Of a stretch of DNA of 64,000 nucleotides, positions 43,666 through 51,618 are shown in pieces. This DNA comes from Clostridioides sp. ES-S-0010-02 (GTDB lineage Bacteria; Bacillota; Clostridia; Peptostreptococcales; Peptostreptococcaceae): contig CP067345.1 of assembly GCA_020641055.1 (NCBI GenBank), positions 1,667,317-1,731,316 of the forward strand, given 5' to 3'. The number at the start of each line of letters is the position of its first letter. The stretch's first letter is position 1. The notes below the pieces were generated by a model. It worked only from the letters and a program-made list of their open reading frames with translations. It was not told the origin of the DNA and did not search any database. The translations under genes and the position numbers were made by a program.

Positions 43666-44401
43666 GAAAGTGAAAGACTACTATGACATTGAATATGTAA
43701 ACTTCTTAGCTGAAAAAATAAAATCAGTATATCCAGAATTTATTATTAATGAGTTTTTTTCACTAACAAAACCAACTATTGAATTGTTAGAATTCAATGA
43801 AAGGCAAGAGTTATTAGCAAATGCTTTAAAAAAGTCTATCAATTTAAACTATTCAGATACTATTAATGTTTTTGAGAATATATTAGGTCCAGAGTTAGAA
43901 GGCAGTTTAGGCATGTTTACAGAGGGTTATTGGTTATGGCCCATTGGAAAGTATGTAGAGAAGTTTGGTGGAGAAAATTTTGAAGTAAGTACAACTTTCA
44001 GTAAGGAGTTGACAAAAAGATTTACTAGTGAATATTGTATGCGTACTATAATAAATAATTTTCCTGAACAGTCTATGGAATTGCTTTTAAAATGGAGTAA
44101 AGATAGTAATAAAAGAGTTCGTCGATTAGCCAGTGAATGCCTCAGAATACGGTTGCCATGGGCAAAAAAAATGTATGTTGCCTTAGAATACTTTGATACT
44201 TATTTTGAATTATTGTCTAATCTAAAAAATGATACAGATAAAACAATTCAAAAGAGTGTAGCAAATAATCTAAATGATTTATACAAAGAAGAGCAAGATA
44301 AATTTGAATTAATTATTTCTAGTTGGCAAACAGAAAATATAACAAAAGAATGTCAATGGATTATTAAGCATGCTTCAAGAACAAAAAATAAAAAGAAATA
44401 A
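43658..44401 (+). CDS. DNA alkylation repair protein, AlkC/AlkD-like HEAT-repeat fold
   Basis: This 247-residue, all-helical protein carries VRRLASECLRIRLPWAK, close to the signature of AlkC-type DNA glycosylases, and a Trp-rich segment EGYWLWPIGKYVEKFG. Enzymes of this group excise positively charged alkylated bases such as 3-methyladenine. It overlaps the TetR gene by 8 bp. I am confident of the fold family and less so of AlkC over related HEAT-repeat proteins. Confidence 0.82.
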   Translation: MAKKVKDYYDIEYVNFLAEKIKSVYPEFIINEFFSLTKPTIELLEFNERQELLANALKKSINLNYSDTINVFENILGPELEGSLGMFTEGYWLWPIGKYVEKFGGENFEVSTTFSKELTKRFTSEYCMRTIINNFPEQSMELLLKWSKDSNKRVRRLASECLRIRLPWAKKMYVALEYFDTYFELLSNLKNDTDKTIQKSVANNLNDLYKEEQDKFELIISSWQTENITKECQWIIKHASRTKNKKK

Positions 44402-44487
44402 TGTTTGTAGTATTTATATTCAAAAATATGTCTAAAGATGATATCTTTCTAATGAAAAAAGGTAATTAAAAAGTAATTATAAAAAAA

Positions 44488-44530
44488 CTCTATAAGAAAA
44501 TTGTATTTTTCAAAATATTTTCTTATAGAG
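44488..44530 (-). terminator. Terminator of the DUF2185/DUF4241 gene
   Basis: CTCTATAAGAAAAT (44488-44501) is perfectly complementary to ATTTTCTTATAGAG (44517-44530). On the minus strand the stem is followed by TTTTTTT, so it mainly serves the minus-strand gene. It may also stop the + strand repair operon. Confidence 0.8.
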
Positions 44531-44596
44531 GCAAACATATATTGTGTATAATACTAATATTAATGATAAATTTAAACTGATAATCAACCTAATATC

Positions 44597-45685
44597 TTAA
44601 AAATATGTTGGATTCATAAATGGGATTACAAGTTCTGCGACCTCTCCATCTGCATCAAGCCCCCAATATCCGCTGTAAATACCATCACCTATACCGCTTG
44701 TGAACATAATTAATCTGTAGGATGTTTGTGGTAATTTTAAAAGTAAGAAATTGCCATTTTTATTCTGTAAATTTGGATGCATTTCATGACTTTTTTGAAA
44801 AAGTGTTGCAAAATAATCATTATATTTGTTTTTACCTGGATTTTCATTTTGCCATTTTGTTATAAAATTACTATACTCCTTTGCAACTTTTGCGTCTGAA
44901 AAACAGGCTAATCCTGTATCCACACCAAAGAAAGTCCATGCTCCTGACTTTCCAAAATCTTTGCATTTCTTTCCCTTTGGCATTGCAATTTCATACTTGA
45001 TAGGTTTTTTGTCATTGATAATCAATCTTGATGCTGCAATTCTAAGTCCTGCAATTTTAGAATGGCAGATAGAAATTTCTACCGAATAACTTCCAACAGG
45101 TATTTTTCTTTCTAAATAAGTCATATATTCACTACCTAAATACGCAAGAGGGTCTGCAAGGACAACTTCTCCACTTGGGAAATCTGTTTCTCCTATAATG
45201 AATGGTTCAAGTTTCTCACTTCTTTGAAACAAGCTTTGAAAGAATTCTATTGAATAGTTTTCATGATTTAGAAATTTTAGGTTTTTTTCAAATGCTATTT
45301 GAGCAGGATGTTTAACTTGTTCTCTAATTTCTTTTCCTGTATTTGTATCAATAAAATATTTTCCACTTTTATTAGAGTGAAATTCTAAATCAGTTCCTAT
45401 GGGCATATAAAAAATATTCAAAGTAGTTGGTTCAACGTTAATAAGTGTATTAAAATCTACAATTGCCATATTCTTGGGATTGTCTACATACTCTTGTGTA
45501 TCTGTATCACCAAAAGCAATCCATCCATTTCCAAACTCACTATGCTCTCTAAAAAGCCACCTCAGTTTTGATGTTCCATTGAGAATCGATTTGCTGACAA
45601 TACAGTCACCTGCCCCAGTAATATACTGCTTTACTTCTGATTTTTCGACTTTTGTTTCTTTTTTATTTTTGCTAAACAGTTCCAT
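44597..45685 (-). CDS. DUF2185-DUF4241 fusion protein, possible immunity protein
   Basis: This 362-residue soluble protein has an N-terminal part (GAGDCIVSKSILNG, GWIAFGDTDTQEYVDNP) resembling DUF2185/Imm33-type immunity domains. The C-terminal half (LADPLAYLGSEYMTYLERKI, GVDTGLACFSD) resembles DUF4241. Start at ATG 45685 (ELFSKNKK), which has AAGGAGAA upstream; the longer frame from 45736 lacks support. Both domains occur in polymorphic-toxin immunity contexts, but no toxin gene is adjacent. Family calls are from motif memory. Confidence 0.65.
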   Translation of the reverse strand: MELFSKNKKETKVEKSEVKQYITGAGDCIVSKSILNGTSKLRWLFREHSEFGNGWIAFGDTDTQEYVDNPKNMAIVDFNTLINVEPTTLNIFYMPIGTDLEFHSNKSGKYFIDTNTGKEIREQVKHPAQIAFEKNLKFLNHENYSIEFFQSLFQRSEKLEPFIIGETDFPSGEVVLADPLAYLGSEYMTYLERKIPVGSYSVEISICHSKIAGLRIAASRLIINDKKPIKYEIAMPKGKKCKDFGKSGAWTFFGVDTGLACFSDAKVAKEYSNFITKWQNENPGKNKYNDYFATLFQKSHEMHPNLQNKNGNFLLLKLPQTSYRLIMFTSGIGDGIYSGYWGLDADGEVAELVIPFMNPTYF

Positions 45686-45736
45686 ACGAATTCTCCTTAC
45701 TTTCAAAAATTTCTTGATAATAAATATAATAGACAT

Positions 45737-46126
45737 TATTTTATTTGATGGTTGATTTGTTATCTTTCAATTTATTTGTTAAATATATCGTATCATACCT
45801 TCATACTAAATTCTGTGTTTTTCTGATTTTAGCAAAGATACTTATTTCAATCTGTATGGTAATAATTGTATTTGATTGTATTAAATCATTACAGTACTAT
45901 TTATTTAAGTAGACACAACTTAGGGATTTTTTACTCAGTATAGATTGTTTTTTTGAAAAAATAATCTATGCCATTCCCATATTTTTTAAAAAATACTTTT
46001 TAGTATCATTTATCTTTTAGATTAGGGTTAAACTGTGCAAAATTATAGAATAAGGTAAAATCATGTGCAATTATTTGGTATGGCACTATGTATGTAAAAT
46101 ATAGATAATAAAATTAAGGAGGCAGT
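45737..46126. other. Upstream region of the ascorbate-type PTS operon
   Basis: Divergent intergenic region. ATAGATT (45940-45946) and AATCTAT (45963-45969) with T and A runs form a hairpin that could be an antitermination or termination element. No ORF and no confident promoter was found. Confidence 0.35.
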
Positions 46127-48046
46127 ATGAAGGAAAGGGCTAAAAAAATATTAGATTTTATTATTAAAAATAACAATGTAACATCACAAGAGCTACAAGA
46201 AAAGTTTAATGTATCAAAAAGAACTGTTTATTACGATATCCTATCTATAAATGAAGAACTAGGAAAAAGAGGTAATATAAAAAATATAAAGCACAAATTT
46301 ATATTTGAAGGTAACTTAGGTAATGTAAGAAAAATAATTTCAGCTGAAGAAGATAAATTTCTAGATAGTGAATATAGAAAAACTTTTATATTAAACAAGA
46401 TATTACATGATGAAAAAATATCAATAGAAAAACTAACAAATGAAATGTTACTTTCAAAAAACACAGTAGTACAAACAATAACTGATATAAAAAAGCACCT
46501 TCAAACAATGGGACTAAAATTAGAGTACAAGGGAAAGTACAAAGTAATAGGTGATGAATATGTTATTAGAGAACTTTTCTTGCTACTTACACAAGAAAAT
46601 GTATTAGAAATTAATTCTATAAGTAAGGAAGTAACTGACTTTGATACAAAGGGATGCATAAACCTTACAGATTACTCTTTATTAAATTTAACTAAGTTTA
46701 CAAAGTTTCTAAATAAAAGAATAAGAGATGGGAAAACCTTGTATTCTTATAAATATCTAAATAAAGCTAAAAAAATTAGTTACTTTAATAATTGTAAAGA
46801 ACTTTTGTGTGAAGAAGCTAATGAAAATGAACAAGCCTATGTATGTGCTTATGTAAGTTCACTTCCTAGTTTAAATAGTGAAGTTAAGGAAGATGTTGTT
46901 GAAGAATATGTAGATAAACTTATAGACAAGTTTGAAGTAAATACAGCAATAAAATTAGAAAGTAAACATGAGTTTAAAAAAAATATTTTAAGGCACTTGC
47001 ATTCTTCTTACAACAGAATAAGATTTAAGTTTCCTATTAGCAACCCTATGCTAGACGAAACGAAGTATAAACATAAGTCACTTTATAAGATTATAAAGTC
47101 AATTATAGAAAATGAAGAAGAGTTTCCTGTATTTGAAGGTATAAGAGAAGAAGAAATAGGATTTATAGCAGCATATTTTGGAGGATACTTAAGAGGTTCT
47201 AGAGATAATGGTCTAAGAAAGAATAAAGTTTTACTAGTTTGTCCTAATGGTCTTATGGTATCAAAGAGTTTGGAAATACAGCTATACAAATACATACCAA
47301 CTATAGAAATAGTAGGTATAGTATCTATTAAGCAACTAAAAGAAGTAAATATATACTATGATTACATAATTACAACCATAGACATACAAAATGTAAGTAA
47401 TGTAATAGTTGTGAATCCTCTTTTAACAACATCAGACATTCAATTACTGATGAACAAACTCATAAGTGTAAAAGAAAATGAGAAGTATTTCAATCTTGAA
47501 CTGATAATACAGGCGATAAGAAAAAATGGAGTTATTAATAACGAAGAATCATTAAAAGCTGACTTATTAAACATAATACATAAGATAGATGAAGGAGAGA
47601 TGTATCAACCAATGTTAAAGGAATTAATTAATGAAGATAGGGTCAATATAATAAAAAATGTTAAAGATTGGAAAGAAGCAATAAAAATAGCCTCAAAACC
47701 ATTGTTAGAAGACAACTCTATAGAAGACTTGTATATAGAAAATATGATAAAGTCAGTTGAAAAGTATGGACCTTATATTGTTTTAGCTGATAGATTTGCT
47801 CTACCACATGCAAGTTCTAAAGAAGGGGTAAACAAACTTGCCATGTCTTTACTTATAGTAAAAGATGAGGTTGATTTATTAGGAAAGCCAGTGAATATAT
47901 TTATGGTACTAGCTGCTATAGATAACACTACTCACATCAGAGCATTAGCATCACTTTCAGAAATGATGTATGAAGAAGAAAATATAAATTTAATAATTAA
48001 TGGAGACAAAACCTCAATACTAGAACTTATAAATAAACAAAATTAG
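46127..48046 (+). CDS. PRD-containing transcriptional regulator with EIIA domain
   Basis: This 639-residue regulator of the BglG/LicR-like group has an N-terminal HTH (TSQELQEKFNVSKRTVYYDI), a second helix-turn-helix region, PRD(s), an EIIB-like domain (LLVCPNGLMVSKSLE) and a C-terminal EIIA domain with His561 in RFALPHASS. The adjacent PTS operon encodes EIIB and EIIC but no free EIIA, so this C-terminal domain may also serve as the EIIA of the transporter, or an EIIA is borrowed. AAGGAGGC precedes the ATG. The EIIB gene follows after 12 bp. Confidence 0.88.
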   Translation: MKERAKKILDFIIKNNNVTSQELQEKFNVSKRTVYYDILSINEELGKRGNIKNIKHKFIFEGNLGNVRKIISAEEDKFLDSEYRKTFILNKILHDEKISIEKLTNEMLLSKNTVVQTITDIKKHLQTMGLKLEYKGKYKVIGDEYVIRELFLLLTQENVLEINSISKEVTDFDTKGCINLTDYSLLNLTKFTKFLNKRIRDGKTLYSYKYLNKAKKISYFNNCKELLCEEANENEQAYVCAYVSSLPSLNSEVKEDVVEEYVDKLIDKFEVNTAIKLESKHEFKKNILRHLHSSYNRIRFKFPISNPMLDETKYKHKSLYKIIKSIIENEEEFPVFEGIREEEIGFIAAYFGGYLRGSRDNGLRKNKVLLVCPNGLMVSKSLEIQLYKYIPTIEIVGIVSIKQLKEVNIYYDYIITTIDIQNVSNVIVVNPLLTTSDIQLLMNKLISVKENEKYFNLELIIQAIRKNGVINNEESLKADLLNIIHKIDEGEMYQPMLKELINEDRVNIIKNVKDWKEAIKIASKPLLEDNSIEDLYIENMIKSVEKYGPYIVLADRFALPHASSKEGVNKLAMSLLIVKDEVDLLGKPVNIFMVLAAIDNTTHIRALASLSEMMYEEENINLIINGDKTSILELINKQN

Positions 48047-48058
48047 GAGGAATTTAAA

Positions 48059-48337
48059 ATGAAAATATTAGCAGTATGTGGATTTGGTGTAGGTTCATCA
48101 ATGGTATTAAAAATGACGATACAAAAGGTTTTAAAGCAGTTAAGTATAGAAGGTGAAGTAGAAAATACAGATATAAACTCAGCTAGAGGAGCTGATTGTG
48201 ACTGTATATTTACAAGCCAAGAATTATTAAATGAATTAAAAGGAACTTGTAATGTACCAGTATATCCAGTTAAGAAGTATATGGACTTAGCAGAAGTTAC
48301 AGAAGTTGTTCAAACCTTTTTAAATGATAAGAAATAG
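48059..48337 (+). CDS. PTS EIIB component, ascorbate (UlaB/SgaB) type
   Basis: This 92-residue protein has the phosphocysteine Cys7 in ILAVCGFGVGSSM. The arrangement with an SgaT-type EIIC supports the ascorbate/L-type family. The true sugar is unknown, as many family members transport other compounds. AGGAGGAA precedes the ATG. It lies 12 bp after the regulator gene. Confidence 0.9.
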   Translation: MKILAVCGFGVGSSMVLKMTIQKVLKQLSIEGEVENTDINSARGADCDCIFTSQELLNELKGTCNVPVYPVKKYMDLAEVTEVVQTFLNDKK

Positions 48338-48423
48338 TATAAATTTAAAAAAGTAAATTTAAAAGTAAATTTAAGTTAATCGACATAAAATAAAAGCTTA
48401 CTGAAATTAAAAATAGTAAGCAA

Positions 48424-48485
48424 GAGAGGGGGATTTTAGTGGTAGAAAACTTAAATAGTTAACCTATCACTAAAAAAATATAATG
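48424..48485 (+). promoter_or_regulatory. Hairpin-bridged ribosome site of the EIIC gene
   Basis: The only strong Shine-Dalgarno, GAGAGGGGG (48424-48432), is about 50 nt from the ATG at 48483. Between them TTTAGTGGTAG (48435-48445) pairs with CTATCACTAAA (48464-48474). If folded, the spacing from SD to ATG shrinks to about 10 nt. No in-frame start lies closer, because a stop at 48471-48473 closes the frame. Confidence 0.55.
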
Positions 48486-49742
48486 CTTGATTTTATTTCA
48501 AATAATATTTTACGTAATCCGTCTATGCTAATTGGATTAATAGCAGCATTTGGTCTTATATTACAGAAAAAGAAAGCATCAGATGTTATAAAGGGGGCAT
48601 TACTTGCAGCTTTTGGAATCATAATTATGGAAACTGGAACAGGTATGTTAGTCAGTTCGATAGCACCAATTAATGGAGCTTTCCAAAGTATAAGTGGTGG
48701 TGCGGTAACAGAAGGTTTAAGTGATGTTACTTTTACTGCAAGTTATGGAGGAGTTATAGGTTTAGCTATGTTTGTAGGTCTAGCTCTTCATTTAATGATA
48801 GCAAGATTTACACCTATTAAGACAATCTTCTTAACAGGTCACATGCTTTACTGGTTTCCGTTTATATTTGTAGCATCAGGAGTTGAAGCTGGATTAGGTG
48901 GTGGAGTATTAATAGCTTTTGCAGCAGTACTATCAGCACTTTACTGGTCAATAATGCCATGGTTATTAAGAAAGTATGTATTTGACGTTATTGGAGATGA
49001 ATCTTTTACACTAGGGCATCCAGCGGGTTGTTTAGCACTTGTATCAGGGTTTGTCGCTAAGTTAGTAGGAAATAAAGAAAAGTCTACAGAAGATATAAAC
49101 ATACCTCAAAGTTTATCATTCTTTAGAGAAATATCTATAAGTGGTGGAATGGCAGTATTTTTAATGTTTATAGTTGTTGGAATAGTAATACCAGGGGCAT
49201 TTAAGGATGCTAATGAGTTTATTGGAACATATGCAATAAAGCAAGGTCTTTCTTTTGGGGCAGGTCTTATAATCATGCTTCATGGGGTAAGAATGTTAAT
49301 AAATCAAATAATGCCAGCATTCCAAGGCATATCAGAAAAAGTTGTACCAAACGCACTACCAGCTTTTGACTGTCCAATACTATTTAACTATAAGCCAAAT
49401 GCTGTATTAATAGGATTTTTAGTTGCTACGTTAACATCTACAGCTATGATTTTAATATGTAACTATTTCAATATATTTAACATGTTAATTATACCACTTG
49501 TTATAACTTCATTCTTTGAGTGCGGAGCAGCAGCAGTAATAGGAGAATCGCAAGGTGGTATACGTGGAGCTATAATAGGTACAGCTGTAGCTGCAATACT
49601 TATGGTAGCTTTAGTAGGAATATCTGCTGTAATTTACTCAGGAACTATTAAAAACTGGATACTAATATTTGGTGGTAACGACCTTTCATTATTTGGTATA
49701 ATCAGTAAGTTTATAGGTTCATTATTTGGAGGAGTATTATAA
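48483..49742 (+). CDS. PTS EIIC component, UlaA/SgaT family
   Basis: This 419-residue membrane permease has about ten hydrophobic segments. LIGLIAAFGLILQKKKASDVIKG at the N-terminus and the TLGHPAGCLAL and FDCPILFNYKPNAVLIGF segments are typical of the ascorbate-type IIC family. It works with the EIIB encoded upstream. The unusual start region is described separately. The SIS-domain gene follows after 2 bp. Confidence 0.9.
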   Translation: MLDFISNNILRNPSMLIGLIAAFGLILQKKKASDVIKGALLAAFGIIIMETGTGMLVSSIAPINGAFQSISGGAVTEGLSDVTFTASYGGVIGLAMFVGLALHLMIARFTPIKTIFLTGHMLYWFPFIFVASGVEAGLGGGVLIAFAAVLSALYWSIMPWLLRKYVFDVIGDESFTLGHPAGCLALVSGFVAKLVGNKEKSTEDINIPQSLSFFREISISGGMAVFLMFIVVGIVIPGAFKDANEFIGTYAIKQGLSFGAGLIIMLHGVRMLINQIMPAFQGISEKVVPNALPAFDCPILFNYKPNAVLIGFLVATLTSTAMILICNYFNIFNMLIIPLVITSFFECGAAAVIGESQGGIRGAIIGTAVAAILMVALVGISAVIYSGTIKNWILIFGGNDLSLFGIISKFIGSLFGGVL

Positions 49743-49744
49743 GT

Positions 49745-50485
49745 ATGAAATTTAAATACATAGATGAGATAAAAAGATTAATTGACATAATAGAAAATGA
49801 AGAAAAAGTCAATATGGAAAAAGCAGTACAAATCCTTGTTGAGGCAATAGAAAACAAAAGTGCTATATTTTCCTTTGGGGCTTCACATGCAGGAATACTA
49901 ACAGAAGAATTATTCTACAGGGCAGGTGGATGTGTTCTTATAAATCCAGTATTTGCAAAGTCTCTAATGCTAGATACAGCACCAATAACTCACACTAGTA
50001 AGATGGAAAGGCTAGAAGGATATGGTGCAGCTCTAGCTGATAAGACTCCAATTAAAGAAGGAGATGTAGTTATAGTTCACTCAGTATCTGGTAGAAATCC
50101 AGTAAGTATAGAGTTTGCTATAGAAGCTAAAAAAAAGATGGCAACAGTAATATGTATAACTAATTTAAGTTATTCAAAGAGCGTATCTTCAAGACATTCT
50201 TCAAGAAAAAATCTTTATGAGGTGTGTGATTTAGTAATAGATAATCATGGTCAAAAGGGAGATGCCTGTGTAGACATAGATGGACTAAATCAAAAAGTTA
50301 GTCCAACGTCTACTGTAATTGCAACCACTGTTATGAATTCTATTATAGCTCAAGTTACTCAAGAGTTAGTTAATAGAGGGTTAAAGAATCCACCAATTTT
50401 TTATAGTGCAAATATAGACGGTGGAGATGAGTTAAATAAGAAGATTTTTGATGAGTATAAAGATGTAATCTACTATGAGTATTAA
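49745..50485 (+). CDS. SIS-domain sugar-phosphate protein (UPF0309-like)
   Basis: This 246-residue soluble protein has the SIS signature IFSFGASHAGILTEELFYRAGG and VIVHSVSGRNPVSIEFA. SIS proteins isomerise or bind phosphosugars, and the UPF0309-type group is often next to PTS genes for amino sugars. Starting 2 bp after the EIIC stop, it is translationally coupled to it. This suggests that the imported compound could be an amino sugar or N-acylated sugar rather than ascorbate, but that is inference. Confidence 0.82.
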   Translation: MKFKYIDEIKRLIDIIENEEKVNMEKAVQILVEAIENKSAIFSFGASHAGILTEELFYRAGGCVLINPVFAKSLMLDTAPITHTSKMERLEGYGAALADKTPIKEGDVVIVHSVSGRNPVSIEFAIEAKKKMATVICITNLSYSKSVSSRHSSRKNLYEVCDLVIDNHGQKGDACVDIDGLNQKVSPTSTVIATTVMNSIIAQVTQELVNRGLKNPPIFYSANIDGGDELNKKIFDEYKDVIYYEY

Positions 50486-50545
50486 GGCGAATAAAGTATT
50501 TCAATAAGATTCAAAAGGTCTTAACAATGTAAATAAGTAGTATCT

Positions 50546-50580
50546 AAAAAAGCTGTAGGTAAAATCTACAGCTTTTATTA
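50546..50580 (+). terminator. Terminator of the ascorbate-type PTS operon
   Basis: AAAAGCTGTAG (50548-50558) pairs perfectly with CTACAGCTTTT (50566-50576), then ATT. The stem is 11 bp with a 7-nt loop. Confidence 0.88.
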
Positions 50581-50712
50581 TTAGGTAATCGCATAGAATA
50601 AAGATAATTAAAAGTACTCCTTATTTATCTTATAGTATAAATTATTTAACTATTTAATTTCTATAATAAATATATTTAATTGTTTTTAAGTACAATAGTA
50701 TTTAATTTATAT

Positions 50713-51135
50713 TTATGAATTAATCTTTTTATTTGCTAGTTCTAGTTCTAATTTTTTTATAAAATTATTAAATTCATCTGGTTGTCTTTTTCCAAATAAG
50801 ATTCTTACAATAAGTGAATTAATTTTTCCAAATATATTTCTATCACTTTCACTTTCAGTGAAAATAAGTTTTGTATTTTCTAAATCAATATGTATAAGTT
50901 CATATCTAGTAATAAAACTTTCTCTGTTATTGCTTGTTTTTATCTCATATATTCTATTCTTCTCAAAATTAGTTATTTCAACCTTAAATCTTTTATTATT
51001 TTTTTGTTGTACAAATGTACCTACCGCCCTCTTCTCGTTAAAATTAGGGAAATTTAGTCTTGCAGATTTTATAAATATATTAAATATATCTTTTGCAGAG
51101 TATTTCAATAAAGCTTCAGATTTAAATGTTTTCAT
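50713..51135 (-). CDS. DUF3284-type protein
   Basis: This 140-residue protein has the pattern of the START-like DUF3284 family, often encoded near PTS operons (ALLKYSAKDIFNIFIKSA, IYEIKTSNNRESFITRYEL). No enzymatic motif is evident. It is on the opposite strand from the PTS operons on both sides and alone. Its role is unknown, and a sugar-phosphate binding function is only conjecture. Confidence 0.65.
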   Translation of the reverse strand: MKTFKSEALLKYSAKDIFNIFIKSARLNFPNFNEKRAVGTFVQQKNNKRFKVEITNFEKNRIYEIKTSNNRESFITRYELIHIDLENTKLIFTESESDRNIFGKINSLIVRILFGKRQPDEFNNFIKKLELELANKKINS

Positions 51136-51455
51136 ATTATTTTCCTCTCTGTGTGTAATTTTAATACTTGTAAATTATTTTTATAAATAAAATAGTATAA
51201 TATGTCATATAAAGTCATACCTCAGTTAGAGATATGATTAAATTACTGTGTATATGAGCATTTAATAAAATACTATTATATCGAATTAAAATTTAAAAAC
51301 AGAAAGTGTTAAAAGCATAAGGGTTCATAAATTCTTTGTTGAGTAGATATATAATATTATATCTAATTAAATAAACTTTTCAATCCTAATTCTATAACTA
51401 ATTTATATGATAATCTATATTATGAATTATAATATCAGCAATCAAAAACAGTTAA

Positions 51456-51480
51456 TACATTTAGTAAATTACTAAATGTA
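51456..51480 (+). promoter_or_regulatory. Candidate enhancer site for the locus 2 LevR-type activator
   Basis: TACATTTAGTA (51456-51466) is perfectly complementary to TACTAAATGTA (51470-51480) around AAT. It is centred about 105 bp upstream of the sigma54 promoter, the usual place for an enhancer-binding protein. The activator gene is directly downstream. Confidence 0.65.
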
Positions 51481-51570
51481 CAAAAAGCAAATGTTTATCA
51501 AAATGTATGAATGCTTATGAAAAAGTAGTCATTTACAAGCGTTGCAAAGAAAAAAAGTATTGAAATAAGT

Positions 51571-51587
51571 ATGGCATGATAGTTGCT
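51571..51587 (+). promoter_or_regulatory. sigma54 promoter upstream of the locus 2 regulator
   Basis: TGGCATGATAGTTGCT has GG at 51573-51574 and GC at 51585-51586 with exactly 10 nt between. It lies 32 bp upstream of the regulator's ATG, implying autoregulation. Confidence 0.85.
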
Positions 51588-51618
51588 TATATATTTATCA
51601 AGAAAGGAGTTATCAAGC

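Larger units (their letters stand above)
51136..51618. other. Control region of the locus 2 sigma54 operon
   Basis: Contains the perfect palindrome at 51456-51480 and the sigma54 promoter at 51571-51587. A further half-site AAATGTA lies at 51501-51507. No ORF of substance. Confidence 0.55.

Noticed and set aside
51583-51618. Upstream start of the locus 2 regulator
   Set aside because: The codon at 51583 lies inside the sigma54 -12 element; the ATG at 51619 has a proper ribosome site.
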